A stretch of 20,293 nt of DNA from Ophiothrix spiculata (taxonomy: Eukaryota > Echinodermata > Ophiuroidea > Amphilepidida > Ophiotrichidae), in assembly GCA_000969725.1 (NCBI GenBank), contig JXSR01S011431.1; one strand, 5' to 3'. Of this stretch, positions 19,001 through 20,293 are shown in pieces. Numbering within the stretch: the stretch's first letter is position 1; each line of letters opens with the position of its first letter. Made by a program: the position numbers and the translations under genes. The notes under the pieces were generated by a model. That model saw only the letters and a program-made list of their open reading frames with translations. It ran no database searches and had not been told where the DNA came from.

Positions 19001-20293
19001 TACTCCAGGTCACACAGCAGCCTGGATCAAGATCAGAATGCTGCAAGAGCATTCAAAGTGAACACAAACATTCCCTTTCCTGGCTGTTGTGTAACGGTTG
19101 GCCGATTTAAATCAGGCTGATTTTAAACGCGATTTAAATTGAAAAAATCTGATTTAAATCAATTTAAATCGATTTTTATGATTTAAATCACTGATTTAAA
19201 TCGATTTAAATCATGATTTTTTTTTTTAAAAACACCAACCCTGGTAACTATAGGATTCATACTCTTGATCATGAGCACAATACATGTAATTCTGTAATCT
19301 CTAGACCATGTTATTATTCAAAATAGCCTGAATCAAGATAAGAACAGTTGCCAAACTACTGGCAATAAATACAAACATTTCCTTACCAGGTTGCGGTGTG
19401 CTGTAGGGTTCATACTCATGATCCTTGGCACAATACATGAACCTTTGTAACCTATGGACCATGCCACTACACACAGTAGCCTGAAGAGGAGCAAACAGAA
19501 AGTGCTTGGAACTGGTCTCCATCAACTCAAAGATCAACTCTGGCTCACTATGCTCATCAGATGAACTGGTTGATTTATCAGTCTCTGAAAATCAAAAAAA
19601 TAATGAGATATCAACAGATATTGAATGAAAACATTAAAAATATATGAAGATGAACTAAATGTGTCACCTTAGCAGGGAGTAAGACTAGTGAAATATTAAT
19701 ATCATACACATGATATACTTCCGTAACAATTATTCAAGGATATAAGACCAACGACTTAAAACGACTTTGGAACCACGGAACAAGTAGAGTAAAGTTTCTT
19801 GCCCAAGGAAACAAGGAGACGAAATAGATCAGACTTGATTGGCTTGCCAAAAACTATCTGCAAAAATTTAGTTTAATTCCTCTGCAGACATGTAGATGTC
19901 ATGGTAGACACTTTTGACGTACAGATTAAAATAACCAACCTGGTTTCTCTTCTTTTTCCTCCATAGTGTAGACATAATCCAGCCAAAAAGCTCCAAACCT
20001 TTGCAATCCCCAGTTTTCTGTATTCTTAGCTTGATGCTGTTCGACATCTACAATGTAAGATGGTCTCTGTAACTGGTTCTCAGCACTACCAAGCTCAAAC
20101 AGTGAATTGTAAAGAAAGTGAACTTCTTTTTGCTGAAATTTGGGGTTCCCTGATTGAACAAAACAAGTCTGAAAAAAGGAGGATAATAAATGAAAAATAT
20201 CAAACGAATATACAATACAAAGTTGAAGCTCTGCTAAGAGTTCAATTCAAAATGTAAAGCTTTGGTTTGTGCATTAGGAACTTACCACCTGAA
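316..20293 (-). CDS. VPS13B: VPS13B (COH1) gene, middle part: about 19 to 21 exons of a bridge-like lipid-transfer protein
   Basis: VPS13 proteins are long rods with a hydrophobic groove that carry lipids between membranes. VPS13B acts at the Golgi and in the endosomal/acrosomal pathway. The spliced segments read in one frame and contain stretches I recognise from VPS13B: GAFWLDYVYTME, CAKDHEYEPYS, LDPIIYSWLLYQP, EDLTSSIDVQDIYSKV, LSPHADNPLQRLVVKKDIYK, GSEIEDRQYQLDLDG, NPALEWN, CGHSLEVN and DSGLGSE. All introns are GT-AG and all exon phases agree, so no coding exon need be missing between e1 and e21. About 1,490 codons are present, against roughly 4,000 for the human protein; both ends run off the window. 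The segments alternate between beta-strand-like hydrophobic patterns (RBG rod) and serine- or lysine-rich loops in e12, e15, e17 and e21. Family assignment is from memory, not from an alignment. Confidence 0.93.
1147..1215 (-). CDS. VPS13B: VPS13B exon e20 (small, possibly optional)
   Basis: It has 69 bases, phase 0 in and out, with a perfect donor GTAAGT but a weak acceptor (GCAGGGTAG, no real pyrimidine tract). It reads LSHLFMGLEQERFLAVTDQG then HLS and would place VTDQGHLSSIICGHSLEV at the join with e21, similar in spacing to the family sequence before CGHSLEV. As e19 and e21 also join in frame without it, it may be a cassette exon. Confidence 0.6.
1548..1635 (-). CDS. VPS13B: VPS13B exon e19 (small)
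   Basis: The exon has 88 bases, phase 2 in and 0 out, with a long pyrimidine acceptor (CCTTTCTGTCCTTATCAG) and donor AAG/GTCGGT. It reads QNSGVVTLTPILVGFDLRVV then AAPAIVVRK. The LTPxLxxFxxRxxxAPAIxxxK pattern matches the VPS13B segment directly after NPALEWN, which settles its identity despite the small size. Confidence 0.9.
1725..2096. mobile_element. hAT-type MITE, 372 bp, with perfect 8-bp target duplication
   Basis: The left end is CAGCGGCGTAGCTAGGG and the right end, reverse-complemented, is the same 17 bases. The inner part of the terminal repeats is G/C-rich (GGCGCC words). The 8-base GAAGAAAG flanks both sides (1717-1724 and 2097-2104). TIR sequence and TSD length both fit hAT elements. 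There is no transposase frame, so it is non-autonomous. It inserted into the end of a tandemly duplicated intron piece. Confidence 0.96.
2105..2190. repeat. Second copy of an 84-bp tandem duplication upstream of e19
   Basis: GCATTTATTGGTATCACAAC, AACAGATCATAAT, GCCTATATAAACAG and GAAAGAAAG match 1663-1724 (GCATTTATTAACAACAGATC, ACAATGCG, GCCTGTTTA, GGAAGAAAG), with one copy carrying small inserts. The hAT MITE at 1725-2096 lies between. With it and its target repeat removed, the two copies are adjacent at about 84 bases. From here to 2688 the intron shows nothing else. Confidence 0.75.
2689..2895 (-). CDS. VPS13B: VPS13B exon e18
   Basis: The exon has 207 bases, phase 2 in and out, with acceptor CATTTGCAG and donor AG/GTAAGG. 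It reads RAVQSGVTDRPGSEIEDRQY and QLDLDGMVISVASWKQI, a serine-rich loop (KLKPSSSSTTMTQ), then NPALEWNTSLPR. The order PGSE(I/V)EDRQYQ(L/I)DL, then QNPALEWN, matches VPS13B closely. Confidence 0.96.
2896..3401. other. Intron e17/e18, nothing recognisable
   Basis: AT-rich intron with a T/A run near 3040-3070. No repeat, gene or open frame with support was found. Confidence 0.7.
3402..4163 (-). CDS. VPS13B: VPS13B exon e17 (largest exon here)
   Basis: The exon has 762 bases, phase 2 in and out, with acceptor TTTCGTAG and donor AA/GTGAGT. In order: EASAWSTGAFKGVVFACDD, a serine/lysine region, SFLTFTWTRALSKSVSQKM, VIIASRPFDLVLWCPVLSLI, a basic serine-rich loop (SPSPDKPGRIRKKRTLSATS), LPLIYMDCKDFRIFIP, then GDTFLLQVNSVVLSPHADNP and LQRLVVKKDIYK. 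The P.DLVLWCPVLS and SPHADNPLxRxVxxKDIY blocks are clear VPS13B signatures. The loop has several basic S/T-P sites. Two partial copies of its 5' edge lie upstream in the intron. Confidence 0.95.
4256..4690. repeat. Dispersed repeat rich in TGACCT/TGACTT words
   Basis: The segment has many TGACC and TGACTT words (TTTGACCTCATTTGACTTTT), CCAAGTTTCA twice, and ends with ACAGACACACGGACGGAGCT and ATTTTATAGTCCCCATCC. This resembles a repeat type common in invertebrate genomes. It sits between the true e17 acceptor and its duplicate copies, so it probably inserted after the duplication. Its exact ends are uncertain and no coding frame is supported. Confidence 0.5.
4691..4880 (-). pseudogene. Two decayed copies of the 5' end of exon e17 with its splice acceptor
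   Basis: Copy A (4691-4788) and copy B (4786-4880) each repeat the e17 start and the adjoining intron, seen at the true site 4131-4221. On the plus strand all three show (T/A)GACCATGCTGAAGCTT or close, then TTCCTAC (the acceptor in reverse) and then AAATGAAAATGAAATCAAG. Copy B is the closer match. Copies A and B are about 96 bases apart; a dispersed repeat of about 460 bases separates them from the true exon. Whether either acceptor is used is unknown. Confidence 0.88.
5164..5627. mobile_element. MITE with AATTGTGAC...AAAGGTACCTTAAGG ends
   Basis: The left end reads AATTGTGACCCGTCATATCA then AAAGGTACCTTAAGG. The reverse complement of the right end reads AATTGTGACTGTCATATGG then AAAGGTACCTTAAGG, so the terminal repeats are about 34 bases with one indel. 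The interior of about 400 bases has no coding frame. The tips resemble those of the element at 12599-12854. Confidence 0.8.
5658..5772 (-). CDS. VPS13B: VPS13B exon e16
   Basis: The exon has 115 bases, phase 1 in and 2 out, with acceptor GATAATTCAG and donor AG/GTTGGT. It reads TKMICTVEDLTSSIDVQDIY then SKVSCKVGALNVMHYVKR. The EDLTxSIDVQDxYxKVxCK block matches a well-conserved VPS13B stretch and fixes the strand and frame. It lies alone between two large introns. The intron to e15 (5773-8791) also holds a run of about 18 A near 5833. Confidence 0.95.
6386..8138 (+). mobile_element. Mariner/Tc1-like transposon relic with duplicated 3' half
   Basis: Both ends are CAGGGTGTCCAAAAATTAAC in inverted orientation, with terminal repeats of about 130 bases and TA on each side (6384-6385, 8139-8140), as in the IS630-Tc1-mariner group. 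Around 6600-6930 a broken transposase can be read on the plus strand: HHDDMTPHTAKRF (second catalytic aspartate region), then WPFHSHDLSPPDYFF, then GGHLEHIL near the C terminus, with frameshifts and stops. The N-terminal half is missing. The 3' part is present twice, about 6841-7455 and 7468-8138, each with a terminal repeat. Confidence 0.88.
6841..8138. repeat. Tandem duplication inside the mariner relic
   Basis: ACACTTGCACAAACGTCCAG begins both halves (near 6843 and 7469), and they stay parallel to a terminal repeat ending at 7455 and 8138. The second half has a further short duplication of about 65 bases near 7505-7630 (AAAGAATGTTGAAAT twice). The divergence by eye is modest, so the duplication arose after the element inserted or was inherited from its source copy. 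Confidence 0.85.
8792..9140 (-). CDS. VPS13B: VPS13B exon e15
   Basis: The exon has 349 bases, phase 0 in and 1 out, with acceptor CCATTTCCAG and donor G/GTAAGA. It starts VLLMYKLFIQLASATQ, passes through a long serine/threonine/proline loop (STPAPTSPSKSMRVLSSVTS, SSPVESIASPRPTEEE), then returns to rod-like strands (LKLSLWLQWTLQKFVVKFYG). The SLWLQWxLxKFxVxF pattern is typical of VPS13B. The loop has several S/T-P sites that could be phosphorylated (inference). Confidence 0.93.
9150..9298. repeat. Intact copy of the duplicated intron segment beside e15
   Basis: This is the uninterrupted partner of 10062-10578. It begins about 10 bases upstream (in transcript sense) of the e15 acceptor and covers GATGGATACATTAGTCATAT to GTTGGATCTTGATATGAATC. 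It shows the SINE at 10156-10520 is an insertion. Between this copy and 9565 the intron is AT-rich with nothing recognised. Confidence 0.9.
9565..9817. repeat. Direct repeat of about 33 bases flanking a 186-base segment
   Basis: GTGATGGCTGCACTCTCTAC then CT, a run of nine or ten A, and GT occurs at 9565-9597 and again at 9784-9817. The segment between includes a GC-rich patch (CGCACTCGCGCTGCG area near 9630) unlike the rest of the intron. It could be a retroelement fragment with a long target duplication or a simple local duplication. Confidence 0.7.
10062..10578. repeat. Duplicate of the intron next to e15, split by the SINE
   Basis: The stretches 10062-10155 and 10521-10578 together match 9150-9298: ATATCATG(C/T)GATGG, TACATTAGTCATATTTTTAA, TTGCAAGAGTTTT, TTTATAGTCAATCA and GTTGGATCTTGATAT appear in the same order. 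The two copies are about 910 bases apart and differ at scattered positions. The left copy begins a few bases from the e15 acceptor. Confidence 0.9.
10156..10520 (+). mobile_element. Full-length tRNA-derived SINE
   Basis: The head is tRNA-like: box A TAGCTCAATCGGTAAGGTGC near 10166 and box B AGTTCAAACCC near 10210, the internal promoter of RNA polymerase III. A non-tRNA body follows, ending CACTATAAATCCCCAGTATT and a T/A-rich tail. Short repeats flank it (AGTTTTAA at 10148-10155, AGTTTTCAAA at 10521-10530). The interrupted sequence can be checked against its uninterrupted duplicate at 9150-9298, which confirms the insertion. A 3' fragment of the family lies at 13943-14060. Confidence 0.9.
10765..11373. 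repeat. 121-bp tandem array made from the 3' end and splice donor of exon e14 (five copies)
   Basis: Unit starts fall at 10765, 10890, 11011, 11132 and 11253 (spacing 125, 121, 121, 121); the last unit ends at 11373 inside the real exon. On the minus strand each unit has the 85-base exon end (CCCAGCCTGGGCCTATGTAT to CTGTCCAATGACCAG), a donor (GTAAGC, or GTAAAC in one copy) and 36 bases of intron (TTAGATTGTTATATGTTAGG). Copies are nearly identical, so the array is young or kept uniform. The outermost copy has four extra bases before the donor. As 121 is not a multiple of three, use of an outer donor shifts the frame. Confidence 0.97.
11289..11503 (-). CDS. VPS13B: VPS13B exon e14
   Basis: The exon has 215 bases, phase 1 in and 0 out, with acceptor CTTTTTAG and donor CAG/GTAAGC. 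It reads EKLPWNVRASNLSMYTAHTP and DSVIYLLHPMGMAATLGVTG, then PSLGLCIHADMQAVVTSLSN. Strand-like blocks fit the rod. The last 85 bases and the first 36 bases of the following intron form the unit of the 121-bp tandem array at 10765-11373, so the true donor is followed by four donor copies. Confidence 0.92.
11675..11885. mobile_element. Short hAT-like MITE
   Basis: The left end CAGAGTTCCTGCTAAG pairs with the reverse complement of the right end, CAGTGTTCCCTCTAAG. Both fit the CAGNGTTCC-type tip seen in hAT elements. The 8-base flanks (11667-11674 and 11886-11893) agree at five of eight positions, so the target duplication is worn. The interior has repeated TTGGCGCAA/TTGGCACAA words and no coding frame. 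Confidence 0.6.
12049..12277 (-). CDS. VPS13B: VPS13B exon e13
   Basis: The exon has 229 bases, phase 0 in and 1 out, with acceptor GAATTTTCAG and donor G/GTAGGT. It reads IDLQSCFIALPSQHMTFDQT, then LNIPQCLRNCITKND, LSALIVTTPAISIQSV and HWKDLPPDTG. The alternating strands (SALIVTTPAISIQSV) fit the RBG rod. Confidence 0.9.
12599..12854. mobile_element. MITE-like element with TATGTGAYGCACCACAT ends
   Basis: The left end reads TATGTGACGCACCACATC then AAAAGGTA. The reverse complement of the right end reads TATGTGATGCACCACATG then GAAGGTA. The interior is AT-rich and non-coding. The tips resemble those of the element at 5164-5627 (TGTGAC, then CATATCAAAAGGTACC), so the two look like one family. 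A third, solo tip of the same kind lies at 13045-13070. Confidence 0.65.
13045..13070. repeat. Solo terminal repeat of the same MITE family
   Basis: Reverse-complemented, it reads ATGTGTCTGTGCACATC then AAAAGGTACA, closely matching the left end of the 12599 element in the opposite orientation. It may mark a larger outer element (12599-13070) or the stub of a second one. Its match in AAAAGGTACA is closer than that of the 12854 end. Confidence 0.55.
13125..13303 (-). CDS. VPS13B: VPS13B exon e12
   Basis: The exon has 179 bases, phase 1 in and 0 out, with acceptor TTTCACAG and donor CAG/GTAGGA. It is mostly a hydrophilic loop (ESASHPKETSVQQPAKIQ, then PKPKPTEQEADTKTLEQG) followed by a strand, DDFLMNLWSTLKCLTVQ, that leads into e13. 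The lysine/proline stretch is probably an exposed loop between rod strands. A related terminal repeat lies about 55 bases downstream in the intron. Confidence 0.88.
13304..13643. other. Intron e11/e12, nothing recognisable
   Basis: This 340-base AT-rich intron has short open frames on both strands with low-complexity, hydrophobic translations and no splice or homology support. I see no repeat or gene in it. Confidence 0.7.
13644..13808 (-). CDS. VPS13B: VPS13B exon e11
   Basis: The exon has 165 bases, phase 1 in and out, with a T-rich acceptor ending TTCATAG and donor AAG/GTAATA. It reads DGCGVILVDIQGSSVCLDP and IIYSWLLYQPRP, then a serine/lysine-rich end (SSVESSKIKQSSKG). The block VxLDPIIYSWLLYQP is one of the clearest VPS13B signatures in the window (family pattern VNIDPILYTWLIYQP). 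Confidence 0.95.
13943..14060 (+). mobile_element. 3' fragment of the tRNA-derived SINE
   Basis: About 110 bases match the 3' part of the full SINE at 10156-10520 almost base for base (ACTTGGGCCACAGTGGTCAG, CGAACACCTGTAAAGTGTGC, CACTATAAATCCCCAGTATT), with a T-rich tail. The tRNA-like head is missing, as in a 5'-truncated insertion. The rest of the intron (13809-14533) is AT-rich and shows nothing else. Confidence 0.85.
14534..14704 (-). CDS. VPS13B: VPS13B exon e10
   Basis: The exon has 171 bases, phase 1 in and out, with acceptor TTTCTCTTTAG and donor CAG/GTGAGT. It reads DKGRETTTILYQGPMDTSK, then LHSTQFLQSDSPVNSDLM, NDLLTFTVQLPKAKG and DETGSG. The LLTFTVQLPK strand fits the rod; the ends look like flexible loops. 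Confidence 0.88.
15238..15411 (+). mobile_element. SINE with (ATT)n tail
   Basis: The 3' end GGCGCTATACAAATGCC runs into (ATT)n at about 15381-15409. This is the typical tail of invertebrate SINEs of the GCGCTATA type. The body before it (TAGAATGTGCTCTATACGG, AATCACGAGCGC) is richer in GC than the flanking intron. I could not place the 5' end or a target duplication. It lies in the e9/e10 intron, the rest of which shows nothing. Confidence 0.7.
15490..15624 (-). CDS. VPS13B: VPS13B exon e9
   Basis: The exon has 135 bases, phase 1 in and out. The acceptor is a (TTTG)n pyrimidine tract ending TTTTGCAG and the donor is TAG/GTATGT. It reads KTVPSGQPVLSGTMTNMEVK and then a strand-like block, SENEIVMASSGTIGKAHIAM. 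No catalytic residues are expected in this structural part of the protein. Confidence 0.88.
15625..16089. other. Intron e8/e9, nothing recognisable
   Basis: AT-rich intron beginning with a (AAAC)n tract that acts as the e9 pyrimidine tract on the minus strand. No repeat family, gene or conserved frame is seen. Confidence 0.7.
16090..16271 (-). CDS. VPS13B: VPS13B exon e8
   Basis: The exon has 182 bases, phase 2 in and 1 out, with acceptor CCTTCCAG and donor CAG/GTAAAA. It reads TDSNRSQKEVLVEVPGVS, then LNITKAQVLLLLDIYQSW and a serine/acidic tail ending VFKPSG. The N.TK.QVLLL...Y.SW pattern is the usual turn between strands of the VPS13 rod. Its first base completes the codon opened by e5 as TGG. 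Confidence 0.9.
16272..16818. other. Intron between e8 and e7/e5, nothing recognisable
   Basis: AT-rich with homopolymer runs. If e6 and e7 are not used, this is part of a 981-base intron from e5 to e8. If e7 ends a transcript, its 3' untranslated region would lie here; I see no clear AATAAA on the minus strand near the stop. Confidence 0.6.
16819..17011 (-). other. Exon-like segment e7, in frame with e6, ending in TGA
   Basis: It has 193 bases with a very strong acceptor (long pyrimidine tract, CTCTTTTAG) and a moderate donor GAG/GTACTG. Read on from e6 it is open for about 63 codons of charged peptide (SDIDLFKQRSENFRKHG, then VHDKNGNVRRCWKHTVEV), then meets TGA at 16828-16830 just after a run of six A. 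One A fewer would keep the frame through the donor and into e8. Either this is a terminal or poison exon, or a homopolymer indel is present. No polyadenylation signal is obvious just after the stop. Confidence 0.45.
17089..17148 (-). other. Exon-like segment e6 (alternative, poison or decayed exon)
   Basis: It has 60 bases, bounded by acceptor TAATTACAG and strong donor AAAAG/GTATGT, and is open in the frame PSNAFVKQERVDAQLRLYK. This frame continues into e7 across a matched phase-2 junction. The first base (A) turns the split codon left by e5 into TGA, so it cannot be read through from e5. The gap to e5 is only 104 bases. I do not recognise the peptide. It may be a nonsense-triggering cassette, part of another transcript, or a damaged exon. 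Confidence 0.45.
17253..17380 (-). CDS. VPS13B: VPS13B exon e5
   Basis: The exon has 128 bases, phase 0 in and 2 out, with acceptor TATTTCAG and a perfect donor GTAAGT. It reads LFGCQIGLSLIDTS, then LSPLVLNILPSCSSAAYQKN and LVLPMY, and ends with the split codon TG. Completed by the G that opens e8 this is TGG (tryptophan). Completed by the A that opens e6 it is TGA (stop). Confidence 0.9.
17712..17749. repeat. Perfect 16-bp inverted repeat with a 6-base loop
   Basis: TGTTGAATTAAATTCG at 17712-17727 is followed by GGATTG and then by its exact reverse complement at 17734-17749. It lies mid-intron between e4 and e5 (17381-17998). No other repeat or coding signal was found in that intron. It could be the tips of a tiny transposon remnant or a chance hairpin. 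Confidence 0.85.
17999..18348 (-). CDS. VPS13B: VPS13B exon e4
   Basis: The exon has 350 bases, phase 1 in and 0 out, with acceptor TTTTGACAG and donor AAG/GTGAGT. It begins EIVDENRPVPTAEQVAAIEE and runs through IPSRSTHITFLDLNVIVLA, a strand-rich block, to STVPMYGRKLVRAVSRLPQ and HCYAHMYLK. The pattern (P.EQVA.IEE..P.R.T.IT.L) fits the VPS13B segment following the DHEYEPYS motif. It lies in the RBG rod. Confidence 0.9.
18963..19090 (-). pseudogene. Decayed copy 2 of the e3 3' region
   Basis: On the minus strand the order is CCAGGAAAGGGAATGTTTGTG (donor side), then TTCTGATCTTGATCCAGGCTGC, then AGTAGCATGGTAA, ATTGCCAAG and GTATGAATC. This parallels both copy 1 and e3 but is more worn, with extra bases around GACCTGG. 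It is the third member of the tandem series, separated from copy 1 by the GATTTAAATC element. Confidence 0.7.
19096..19243. mobile_element. GATTTAAATC-rich short element (MITE-like) inserted between the two decayed e3 copies
   Basis: The core is a run of self-complementary GATTTAAATC/CGATTTAAATC units. The ends read GGTTGGCCG and, reverse-complemented from the other side, CAGGGTTGGTG, a hAT-like tip. The 5-base word GTAAC flanks both ends (19091-19095 and 19244-19248). Removing the element and one GTAAC joins the flanks into a sequence that aligns with the e3 3' end, which supports insertion here. The short target repeat and worn 5' tip leave the superfamily open. Confidence 0.65.
19254..19386 (-). 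pseudogene. Decayed copy 1 of the 3' half of exon e3
   Basis: On the minus strand this intron stretch begins with the donor of e3 and, about 70 bases on, reads TTCAGGCTATTTTG, ACATGGTC, GATTACAG, CATGTATTGTGC and GAGTATGAATCCTA. The same order is found in e3 (TTCAGGCTACTGTG, GCATGGTC, GTTACAAAG, CATGTATTGTGC, GAGTATGAACCCTA). Roughly three quarters of bases agree by eye. In-frame stops and lost splice signals show it is not coding. It is a tandem duplicate of about 155 bases covering exon end plus intron start. Confidence 0.85.
19387..19584 (-). CDS. VPS13B: VPS13B exon e3
   Basis: The exon has 198 bases, phase 1 in and 1 out, with acceptor TTTTCAG and donor G/GTAAGG. It opens with a serine/acidic loop (TDKSTSSSDEHSEPE), then ELMETSSKHFLFAPLQATV and VHRLQRFMYCAKDHEYEPYS. 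The last block matches the family pattern CALEHEYEPYS. Its 3' half and donor region are duplicated twice, in decayed form, in the intron that follows (see 19254-19386 and 18963-19090). Confidence 0.92.
19765..19835 (-). mobile_element. SINE-like fragment in the e2/e3 intron
   Basis: On the minus strand it reads CCTTGGGCAAGAAACTTTAC then TCTACTTGTTCCGTGGTTCC, the same family as the window-start fragment but in the opposite orientation. The head and tail of the element are missing. The remainder of the intron (19585-19939) shows nothing. Confidence 0.5.
19940..20168 (-). CDS. VPS13B: VPS13B exon e2
   Basis: The exon has 229 bases, enters in phase 0 and leaves in phase 1. The acceptor is a pyrimidine run ending TTTTTTCAG and the donor is CAG/GTTGGT. 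It reads from TCFVQSGNPKF through NSLFELGSAENQ to ENWGLQRFGAFWLDYVYTME. The GAFxxDYxYTME block is a VPS13B hallmark in the N-terminal third of the rod. The exon ends in an acidic/lysine linker (EEKEEKP) that continues into e3. Confidence 0.9.
20286..20293 (-). CDS. VPS13B: VPS13B exon e1 (last 8 bases only)
   Basis: Only the 3' tip of an exon lies in the window. Its last bases read CAG GTG (Q-V) and are followed by a consensus donor GTAAGT. It ends at a codon boundary, which matches the phase-0 start of the next exon. Confidence 0.7.

Overview
The window is AT-rich animal nuclear DNA. The minus strand carries a long run of small coding segments bounded by canonical GT/AG splice sites, and the introns are packed with non-coding transposon remains. 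Joined by phase, the segments give the middle part of VPS13B (also called COH1). This is the giant bridge-like lipid-transfer protein of the Golgi that is mutated in human Cohen syndrome. Neither gene end is present: the N-terminal chorein part lies beyond position 20293 and the C-terminal VAB, ATG2_C and PH-like parts lie below position 316. The intron/exon style, the tRNA-derived SINEs, a SINE ending in (ATT)n, and the hAT and mariner remnants suit a marine invertebrate, possibly a deuterostome. I cannot name the species.

Layout, in transcription order (high to low coordinates). Exons are numbered e1 to e21 within the window: e1 20286-20293 (partial), e2 19940-20168, e3 19387-19584, e4 17999-18348, e5 17253-17380, e6 17089-17148 and e7 16819-17011 (exon-like, probably not in the main transcript), e8 16090-16271, e9 15490-15624, e10 14534-14704, e11 13644-13808, e12 13125-13303, e13 12049-12277, e14 11289-11503, e15 8792-9140, e16 5658-5772, e17 3402-4163, e18 2689-2895, e19 1548-1635, e20 1147-1215, e21 316-1012. 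Every neighbouring pair agrees in phase. Without e6 and e7 the chain is about 1,490 codons, roughly a third or more of a typical VPS13B. No other gene is supported on either strand.

The introns hold the unusual material. In at least three places an exon edge has been locally duplicated into the neighbouring intron: the 3' half of e3 (two decayed copies), the 3' end of e14 with its splice donor (a 121-bp array with four extra copies), and the 5' end of e17 with its splice acceptor (two extra copies). Intron sequence just upstream of e15 and e19 is duplicated as well. Transposons have landed inside these duplications: a hAT-type MITE with a perfect 8-bp target duplication, a GATTTAAATC-rich element, and a tRNA-derived SINE. 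The largest intron, between e15 and e16, holds a mariner/Tc1-like relic with a duplicated 3' half, nested inside an older inverted-repeat element.

The second point of interest is the e6/e7 pair. These two segments have good splice sites and share a reading frame. Joining e5 to e6 makes a TGA exactly at the junction, while joining e5 straight to e8 makes TGG and keeps the frame. The pair may be a poison cassette, the end of an alternative transcript, or a decayed insert. I found no new defence, mobile or metabolic system. This is one conserved housekeeping gene with a notable duplication history in its introns.
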